10,123 nucleotides of DNA from Candidatus Auribacterota bacterium. GTDB lineage: Bacteria; Auribacterota; JAFGBW01; JAFGJP01. The notes under the pieces are model-generated. The model did no database searches. It had not been told where the DNA came from and saw nothing but the letters and a program-made list of their open reading frames with translations. Positions 6,110 to 10,123 of this stretch are shown here, one piece after another. The DNA is taken from the NCBI GenBank assembly GCA_016929035.1, contig JAFGJP010000074.1:1-10123 (forward strand), in the 5' to 3' direction. The translations under genes were made by a program, and so were the position numbers. Positions within the stretch are counted from its first letter, which is position 1, and each line of letters opens with the position of its first letter.

Positions 6110-6478
6110 ATGTCCATAAAATGTCCGAACTGTCGCAGGGAATATGATGTGACACTTTTCGAGTTTGGGAAAGAAGTCGTCTGCGACTGCGGCTGCAGGG
6201 TCACATTGCAGCATGAAGAATGGTTCGAAGATATTCAGGAGATATTCAAGTCTCATGACCTGGCTCTGGAGGAAGAGCACCTTTCCAGGCTGAAACAGAT
6301 TTCAGATAAAATTGCTTTTTTGATTCTGAACACAGATTGTCGTCCGATTGATATCGAGCTGGAAAAAAAACGCTTAAAGGAGCTGATTAAAAAGCTTTTC
6401 CCGGGAAAAGAACATCTGTATGACCTTATTTACGAGCCGCGATTCAGGAGGCTGTGGGGGCAGTTCCGCAACAAATAA
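6110..6478 (+). CDS. Small zinc-ribbon protein of unknown function
   Basis: This 122-residue protein opens with a zinc ribbon: CPNC (C5, C8) and CDCGC (C25, C27, C29), separated by EYDVTLFEFGKEVVC. The second knuckle has three Cys, with C25 plus one of C27/C29 the likely ligands. From about residue 34 the protein is mostly helical and charged (FEDIQEIFKSHDLALEEEHL), ending in basic, aromatic residues (RFRRLWGQFRNK). Such ribbons bind nucleic acid or act as structural adaptors. The C-terminal half is unfamiliar to me. ATG 6110 is the only canonical start before an upstream stop at 6059-6061, and it lacks a Shine-Dalgarno. A palindrome and a tandem repeat occupy that position. It follows the membrane-protein gene by 73 nt. 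Confidence 0.8.
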   Translation: MSIKCPNCRREYDVTLFEFGKEVVCDCGCRVTLQHEEWFEDIQEIFKSHDLALEEEHLSRLKQISDKIAFLILNTDCRPIDIELEKKRLKELIKKLFPGKEHLYDLIYEPRFRRLWGQFRNK

Positions 6479-6550
6479 GGAGCCTGCCATAGAATCTTGA
6501 CCTGTGATAAGATTTATAGCTGTACAACAAAAAATCAAAGGAGGTCGTCA

Positions 6551-7093
6551 ATGAAAAGAATTGTTTTGCTTGTGGCACTCTTTTCTTTTTTTATTCAGCT
6601 GGATCTTTTTTCTGACACATATATGACTCTTGGCGGAGGGACAGGCGGAGACGCTGGCGGAAATAATTTTTCTTTTGATTTCGGCGGATTCACGGAAGAT
6701 GATGAGACAAACGCTCTCATGGCTGTCGGTCTCACATACATCAGCGGGGTTGACGAGCTTCCTGACGGAACCCTGGGAGACATGCTGACAAGCGGCTTCA
6801 CTCTCATCGGTGACAGGCAGAAAGACAAAGAGATCGGACTTTACGGAAAGCTTGGCGCTGAAACAATTGAAAAGCTGTTTATTTTTGCAACGGCAGGCTT
6901 TTCTTTTGTTGAGACAGCTGAGATCGCCAGGTCAAATACAACAGGCCTTTATCACGAGCAGACTTCAGATACCAATATTGAAGGGCTTTTTGGAGCCGGG
7001 CTGATCTGTTTTCTGAAAGATAAAAACTTTGGTTTTCAACTGGAGTATGACAACAGGCGCGGTGTAACAGGATCCCTGGCCTTCAGGTTTTAG
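6551..7093 (+). CDS. Predicted outer-membrane beta-barrel protein
   Basis: This encodes 180 residues from ATG 6551, fixed by the perfect AAAGGAGG at 6537-6544 with 6-nt spacing; a TTG at 6497 is in frame but unsupported. The signal peptide is residues 1-21 (MKRIVLLVALFSFFIQLDLF, then S), with the mature chain starting DTYMTLGGG. A Gly-rich stretch (GGGTGGDAGGNN, 28-39) follows. The rest alternates polar and hydrophobic residues, as in eight-stranded barrels such as OmpA/OmpW-like porin families. The C-terminus is GSLAFRF, a terminal Phe with alternating hydrophobics, which is the classic Bam recognition signal. There are no Cys residues in the early mature region and no enzyme motif. A possible -35 TTGACC occurs at 6497-6502 but without a convincing -10. 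Its role is unknown, perhaps structural or in surface adaptation. Confidence 0.83.
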   Translation: MKRIVLLVALFSFFIQLDLFSDTYMTLGGGTGGDAGGNNFSFDFGGFTEDDETNALMAVGLTYISGVDELPDGTLGDMLTSGFTLIGDRQKDKEIGLYGKLGAETIEKLFIFATAGFSFVETAEIARSNTTGLYHEQTSDTNIEGLFGAGLICFLKDKNFGFQLEYDNRRGVTGSLAFRF

Positions 7094-7433
7094 CAAAAAA
7101 AGCTCTTTTTCTTTTTGATTCTTCAGCGGCACACACATCCTGCTCTTCAGACCGGTGTGCGTCGGATGAATTGGAATAAGAACATCTGTTTTTCCAGCGT
7201 AGAAGAGACCACTTCCTTGTTTCGTAATATCCTTTATATAAGAATATTGTGAAAATATCATGTTTTGACAGATTGAGGTTTGACGATTTCGTTGATACAT
7301 GTTATGTTGGACTTAAGGTCTTTGGTTATTTATCTTCAAGTTCAATCTTATACCGGTTATCCATCATGCAGTATTCTCAGTTTTAAAAATCAGAAAATTT
7401 TTTTATACAACTTTTCAGATAAAGGAGGACATT
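7094..7433. other. 340-bp gene-free region between the barrel and SlyD genes
   Basis: No supported gene is present; open frames here lack ribosome sites and family features. It holds a possible structured patch at 7129-7168 in which GCACAC (7129-7134) pairs with GTGTGC (7155-7160), and the loop CATCC (7136-7140) can pair with GGATG (7164-7168). It also holds the slyD promoter (7280-7308) and an AT-rich leader of about 118 nt. I see no convincing T-tailed terminator for the barrel gene. Confidence 0.6.
7280..7308 (+). promoter_or_regulatory. Extended -10 promoter for the SlyD-like gene
   Basis: TTGACG (7280-7285, five of six) and TATGTT (7303-7308, four of six) are 17 nt apart, and TG at 7300-7301 supplies the extended -10. 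The expected start is near 7315. Confidence 0.5.
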
Positions 7434-7871
7434 ATGGAAAAGGCGAAGAAGGGCGATACAGTCAGAGTTCATTACAGGGGAAAATTGAAGGACGGAACTG
7501 TTTTTGATTCTTCTTTTGGAAAGGAACCTCTTGAGTTTGTCCTCGGCCATAAAGAGATCAAGCAGACTTTTGACAGGGCCATAGAAGGCATGAAGGTCGG
7601 TGAACAAAAGGTCATCACTTTTTCACCAGAAGAAGGCTATGGCGAATATCATGAGAGTTTTGTGACGAAAATTCAGAAAAAAAGGTTTCCTGACCACGTC
7701 AAGCCTCGAATAGGCATGCGCCTTAACGTGCCTGCAGAAGATGGTCAGTCAATCAGATTCAGAGTCATTGATATGACAGAAGATGATGTGACTCTTGATG
7801 CCAATCATCCGCTTGCCGGCAAGCATCTTATTTATGAAGTTCAGCTCCTTGAGATCGTGAATACATTATAG
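7434..7871 (+). CDS. slyD: FKBP-type peptidyl-prolyl isomerase, SlyD-like
   Basis: This encodes 145 residues with a perfect AAAGGAGG (7421-7428) 5 nt before the ATG. The FKBP core comprises residues 1-70 and about 120-145: VRVHYRGKLKDGTVFDSS, FVLGH, AIEGMKVGEQKVITFSPEEGYG, and the diagnostic LDANHPLAGKHLIYEVQLLEI. The insert-in-flap chaperone domain occupies about 71-119 (FVTKIQKKRFPD to VIDMTEDDVT), the arrangement of SlyD. It catalyses cis-trans isomerisation of prolyl bonds and assists folding in the cytosol; no signal peptide is present. The His/Cys-rich metal-binding tail of E. coli SlyD is missing, as in many short SlyD homologues, so a role in nickel delivery is unlikely. It is probably transcribed alone or with the NfeD-like gene 79 nt downstream. 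Confidence 0.92.
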   Translation: MEKAKKGDTVRVHYRGKLKDGTVFDSSFGKEPLEFVLGHKEIKQTFDRAIEGMKVGEQKVITFSPEEGYGEYHESFVTKIQKKRFPDHVKPRIGMRLNVPAEDGQSIRFRVIDMTEDDVTLDANHPLAGKHLIYEVQLLEIVNTL

Positions 7872-7950
7872 TCAGAGCAAGGTTGTTGTAAGACTGCTTA
7901 ACAATAAAAGAAGCAAGGGGGCTGGTCTGAGAGCAGAAGATTTTTTTGCG

Positions 7951-8481
7951 GTGTTGGTCTTTTACTCGATGACGTTCGCCATCCTTTTTCTGCATGTGCG
8001 TCGCTCAAGAAAGGAGCTTGCTTCAGACCGGCGTAAGCATGTGATGATGGCGCTGAGATTGGCTCTGCCCTATCTTATTCTGTCACTTGTTTTTCATTTC
8101 TTTAGCGTTCGCTTGTTCCTTGGTTACACGGTTTTCTTTTTGTTGCTCTTTTTCTCTTACATCATGTGGACCTTCAATATTTTTTCTTTTCCTTTTATCA
8201 TGTTGGGTTTTATTTTTTACGAATGGGCTTTGGGATTTCCAGACAGGAAAAAATGTATCAACACCGCCATTATTGCAAAGGACACGAAAGAAGATGATAA
8301 TGTCTCGGTCATAGGCCGCGAAGCAAGGACGCTGCCCTCTCTTAAGCCGACCGGAAAAATCCTTGTAGGTGACAGAGCCTATGATGCGACATGCGAGCAC
8401 GGCTTTCTTGAAAAAGACAAGCTGGTACGGGTCTTGAGAAAAAAAACAGGAAATCTGCTCGTCAGCAAGATCGAGAAATAG
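7951..8481 (+). CDS. Short NfeD-like membrane protein with C-terminal OB-fold
   Basis: This encodes 176 residues from GTG 7951. Three to four membrane helices occupy about residues 1-16, 33-52 and 56-96 (two closely spaced). A cytosolic domain from about 119 to 174 reads GREARTLPSLKPTGKILVG, then DRAYDATCEHGFLEKDKL and VRVLRKKTGNLLVSKI. This matches the NfeD OB-fold pattern (LxPxGKxxVxGxxYDAxxE, then IEKGxxVxV). Short NfeD proteins usually partner SPFH/flotillin proteins in membrane organisation, but no such gene is in the window. The start is uncertain. No ATG, GTG or TTG lies further upstream in frame, GTG 7951 has no good ribosome site, while an AGGGGG (7916-7921) sits 5 nt before an in-frame CTG at 7927. 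ATG 7969 is a further option. Confidence 0.8.
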   Translation: MLVFYSMTFAILFLHVRRSRKELASDRRKHVMMALRLALPYLILSLVFHFFSVRLFLGYTVFFLLLFFSYIMWTFNIFSFPFIMLGFIFYEWALGFPDRKKCINTAIIAKDTKEDDNVSVIGREARTLPSLKPTGKILVGDRAYDATCEHGFLEKDKLVRVLRKKTGNLLVSKIEK

Positions 8482-8505
8482 ATTTTTCCCTTCCTGTTGA
8501 CGTCA

Positions 8506-8534
8506 TTGACACGCCCTTAATCAGATGGTATGAT
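8506..8534 (+). promoter_or_regulatory. Strong sigma70-type promoter for the GuaA-like operon
   Basis: Perfect TTGACA (8506-8511), a 17-nt spacer and TATGAT (8529-8534, five of six). Transcription should start near 8541, leaving a leader of about 130 nt ahead of the GuaA-like gene. Confidence 0.7.
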
Positions 8535-8540
8535 TTTTCA

Positions 8541-8670
8541 ACTTCTTAAAAAGGTGCCAGGCTATGGATCATCCACACAAGCATAGAGCAATAATACTCC
8601 GGTGCCGCCGGAATCCCGTTCCTTTTGATATTTCTATTAAACCATTTGTGTTTGAATAAGGAGGTTGAAG
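8541..8670 (+). promoter_or_regulatory. Long, possibly structured 5' leader of the GuaA-like gene
   Basis: The leader contains GCTATG (8562-8567), which can pair with CATAG (8582-8586), and a compact hairpin TCCGG-TGCCG-CCGGA (8598-8612). The hexamer GGTGCC occurs twice. It ends with AAGGAGG (8658-8664) spaced 6 nt from the ATG. I do not recognise a known riboswitch consensus (purine, ZTP, GEMM and cobalamin were considered). Confidence 0.4.
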
Positions 8671-9633
8671 ATGATTACAGAGATAACAATGAACAAGCTG
8701 GATACAAGGGAGTTTATTGATAAAAAAGCGCAGGAGATATCTTCTGCCGTAGGAAACGGCACAGCCATTAACGCTCTTTCTGGCGGAGTGGATTCATCGG
8801 CTGTGACCATGCTGGGACACAAGGCTCTTGGAAAAAAGCTGAAGACGTATTTCATCGAAAACGGCCTTATGCGCAAAGACGAGCCCCGGAAGATTGTTAA
8901 CATTTTTAAAAAGCTTGGCGTTGAGGTCGAGATTATTGATGCAAAAGACAAGTTCTTCGCTGCGCTGAAAGGCATTACTGACCCTGAAGAAAAAAGGGAA
9001 GCCATCACGCAGACTTTTTACAAAGATGTTTTTGGGAAACTTGTCAGAGAAAGCGGGGCCAGGCATCTTCTTCAGGGGACTATCCTTACGGATATAGACG
9101 AAACGGTGGCGGGTATTAAGCGTCAGCATAATGTGTTTGAGCAGCTGGGCATAGATCCTCAGGAATCTTTCGGATATAAGATTATCGAGCCGCTTGTGCA
9201 GCTGAGAAAAGACGGGGTGCGAAAGGTGGCGCAGGCTCTTGGACTGCCGGAATCCATTTATGACAGGATGCCCTTTCCCGGGCCGGCTCTTTCAGCGAGG
9301 GTTATCGGAGAGGCCACGCCGGAGAGGATTGAGTGCGTCAGGTTGGCCACATCGGTTGTCGAGGATATTCTCAAAAACGTCAGTGCTTTTCAGTATATGG
9401 CCATTCTCCATCATGACAGGGTCACCGGCATGCGGAACGGAAAAAGAGATTTCGGGCAGCAGATAGAAATCCGCTGTTGGGACAGCATCGATGCGCGCAC
9501 CGCTTCGCCGACACAGCTTTCCCATGACATTCTTCAGCAGCTTTCACAAAGGATCCTCTCTGAGGTTCCGGGTGTTGTCAGCGTGACGTATCATATCGCC
9601 ACCAAGCCTCCTTCAACTATGGAAGCTGTTTAA
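8671..9633 (+). CDS. Stand-alone GuaA-like ATP-pyrophosphatase (divergent GMP synthetase synthetase domain)
   Basis: This encodes 320 residues from ATG 8671, fixed by AAGGAGG 6 nt upstream; a TTG at 8665 is less likely. It covers only the ATP-PPase and dimerisation parts of GMP synthetase and has no class I glutaminase domain. The PP-loop is SGGVDSS (37-43). QGTILTDIDET (135-145), the IKRQHNV segment (149-155) and PFPGPALSARVIGE (201-214) align with GuaA. Several usually conserved residues differ: IKxHHNV has Gln, RHPFPGPG reads RMPFPGPA, and the C-terminus is KPPSTMEAV rather than KPPATIEWE. The region between 'RCWDSIDARTASPTQ' and the end is also unusual. It may be a two-subunit-type GMP synthetase using ammonia or a separate glutaminase, or an ATPase adenylating another substrate. 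It shares an operon with the CDP-alcohol transferase. Confidence 0.85.
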   Translation: MITEITMNKLDTREFIDKKAQEISSAVGNGTAINALSGGVDSSAVTMLGHKALGKKLKTYFIENGLMRKDEPRKIVNIFKKLGVEVEIIDAKDKFFAALKGITDPEEKREAITQTFYKDVFGKLVRESGARHLLQGTILTDIDETVAGIKRQHNVFEQLGIDPQESFGYKIIEPLVQLRKDGVRKVAQALGLPESIYDRMPFPGPALSARVIGEATPERIECVRLATSVVEDILKNVSAFQYMAILHHDRVTGMRNGKRDFGQQIEIRCWDSIDARTASPTQLSHDILQQLSQRILSEVPGVVSVTYHIATKPPSTMEAV

Positions 9634-9636
9634 CCG

Positions 9637-10123
9637 ATGAATGAGTATAAGCCAAAGTCCAGACGCCCTATCGCCGGTCTTTTCAGGAAAACAGCGGATG
9701 GCGTCGTTAAATTTTGTGTGAAACACGATATTCATCCGGATATTATTTCCTATTCTTCGATCATGGCTTCCATTGTTGCAGCCCTGTGCTTCTGGAAATC
9801 AGGGAATTATCCTCTTCTTCTTTTTATTGCCCCTTTTTTCTGCTATATGCGTTTATGGCTGAACATGCTGGACGGGATGGTGGCTCTCTCTTCAGGCAAG
9901 GCAAGCCTTCACGGCGAGGTTATCAATGAATTTCCGGACAGGATATCGGATATTCTTATCTTTGCCGGCGTGGCTCACAGCGGATGGAGTATCATGAGCC
10001 TGGGGTATCTGGGAGCTGTTTTTGCTGTTCTTACCGCTTATACAGGTATTTTTGGCCAGGCTGTCGGCGTTCAGAGAGAATTCAGCGGAGTGATGTCCAA
10101 ACCGTGGAGAATGGTCTTGCTGC
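9637..10123 (+). CDS. CDP-alcohol phosphatidyltransferase family protein (3' end outside window)
   Basis: The first 162 residues are present. The start ATG lies 3 nt after the GuaA-like stop, so the genes are probably translationally coupled. GGAAG at 9621-9625 is the only, distant, ribosome-site candidate. The CDP-alcohol transferase motif sits at residues 76-101 with canonical spacing: N76-x2-D79-G80-x2-A83-L84-x8-G93-x3-N97-x3-D101, plus an extra D105. The usual motif has Asp at positions 76 and 97 and Arg at 84, so two of four Asp are Asn, including the proposed catalytic base. Hydrophobic helices flank the motif (about 38-55, 58-75, 104-120, 123-143). The family moves a phospho-alcohol from CDP-diacylglycerol or CDP-alcohols at the inner membrane. 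Other family members with an NxxDG variant exist, to my recollection, so this may be a subgroup rather than a dead enzyme. Confidence 0.87.
   Translation, partial: MNEYKPKSRRPIAGLFRKTADGVVKFCVKHDIHPDIISYSSIMASIVAALCFWKSGNYPLLLFIAPFFCYMRLWLNMLDGMVALSSGKASLHGEVINEFPDRISDILIFAGVAHSGWSIMSLGYLGAVFAVLTAYTGIFGQAVGVQREFSGVMSKPWRMVLL

Noticed and set aside
7095..7115. A-run and T-run (around AAAAAAAGCTCTTTTT) after the barrel gene considered as a terminator
   Set aside because: The potential stem is A/T only with a loop too small to fold; it lacks the GC-rich stem of an intrinsic terminator.
8445..8498. Inverted repeat AACAGGAA / TTCCTGTT around the NfeD-like stop codon considered as a terminator
   Set aside because: The arms are 38 nt apart, no T-run follows the second arm, and the first arm lies within the coding sequence.
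8541..8670. Purine, ZTP or c-di-GMP riboswitch in the GuaA-like leader
   Set aside because: The conserved core sequences I know for these classes are not present, so only an unassigned leader is claimed.

Overview
The window looks like a stretch of chromosome from a Gram-negative bacterium of moderate GC content, probably an uncultivated lineage. A predicted outer-membrane beta-barrel with a C-terminal phenylalanine and several Sec-type signal peptides point to a diderm. Housekeeping-like genes are interspersed with c-di-GMP and phospho-signalling genes and small repeat elements. I cannot name the phylum from this sequence. There are no tRNA, rRNA or CRISPR signals and no transposase.

Layout, left to right. 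The window opens in the C-terminal end of a response-regulator receiver domain (1-165). A small secreted protein of unknown function follows on the minus strand (344-805). Next is an intergenic region of about 500 bp whose right-hand 285 bp (1019-1303) is a dense, GC-rich array of palindromes, many capped by GTAA, GTGA or GAAA. It ends 11 bases before the ATG of an ADP-ribose pyrophosphatase-like NUDIX hydrolase (1315-1890). A convergent cobalamin-binding radical SAM protein lies on the minus strand (2084-3484), and a small element with 7-bp repeats sits between the two. A roughly 240-bp divergent promoter region separates it from a PilZ protein (3725-4099), which is followed by an exported Cys-based protein phosphatase (4249-4833).

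A stand-alone receiver (4993-5376) is followed 18 nt later by a four-helix membrane protein (5395-6036). A small zinc-ribbon protein (6110-6478) and a predicted outer-membrane beta-barrel (6551-7093) come next. After a 340-bp spacer there is a SlyD-like FKBP prolyl isomerase (7434-7871) and a short NfeD-like membrane protein (7951-8481). A strong promoter with a 130-nt leader then precedes a stand-alone, divergent ATP-pyrophosphatase related to the synthetase domain of GMP synthetase (8671-9633). Three nucleotides later begins a CDP-alcohol phosphatidyltransferase with Asn substitutions in its catalytic motif (9637 to the window edge).

Working together. The PilZ protein, the two receivers and the exported phosphatase suggest a signalling neighbourhood. 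The receiver/membrane-protein pair and the GuaA-like/CDP-alcohol transferase pair are the two clearest operons. The strongest candidates for something undescribed are the GTRA-capped palindrome array in front of the NUDIX gene, and the divergent GuaA-like ATPase coupled to the motif-altered CDP-alcohol transferase.
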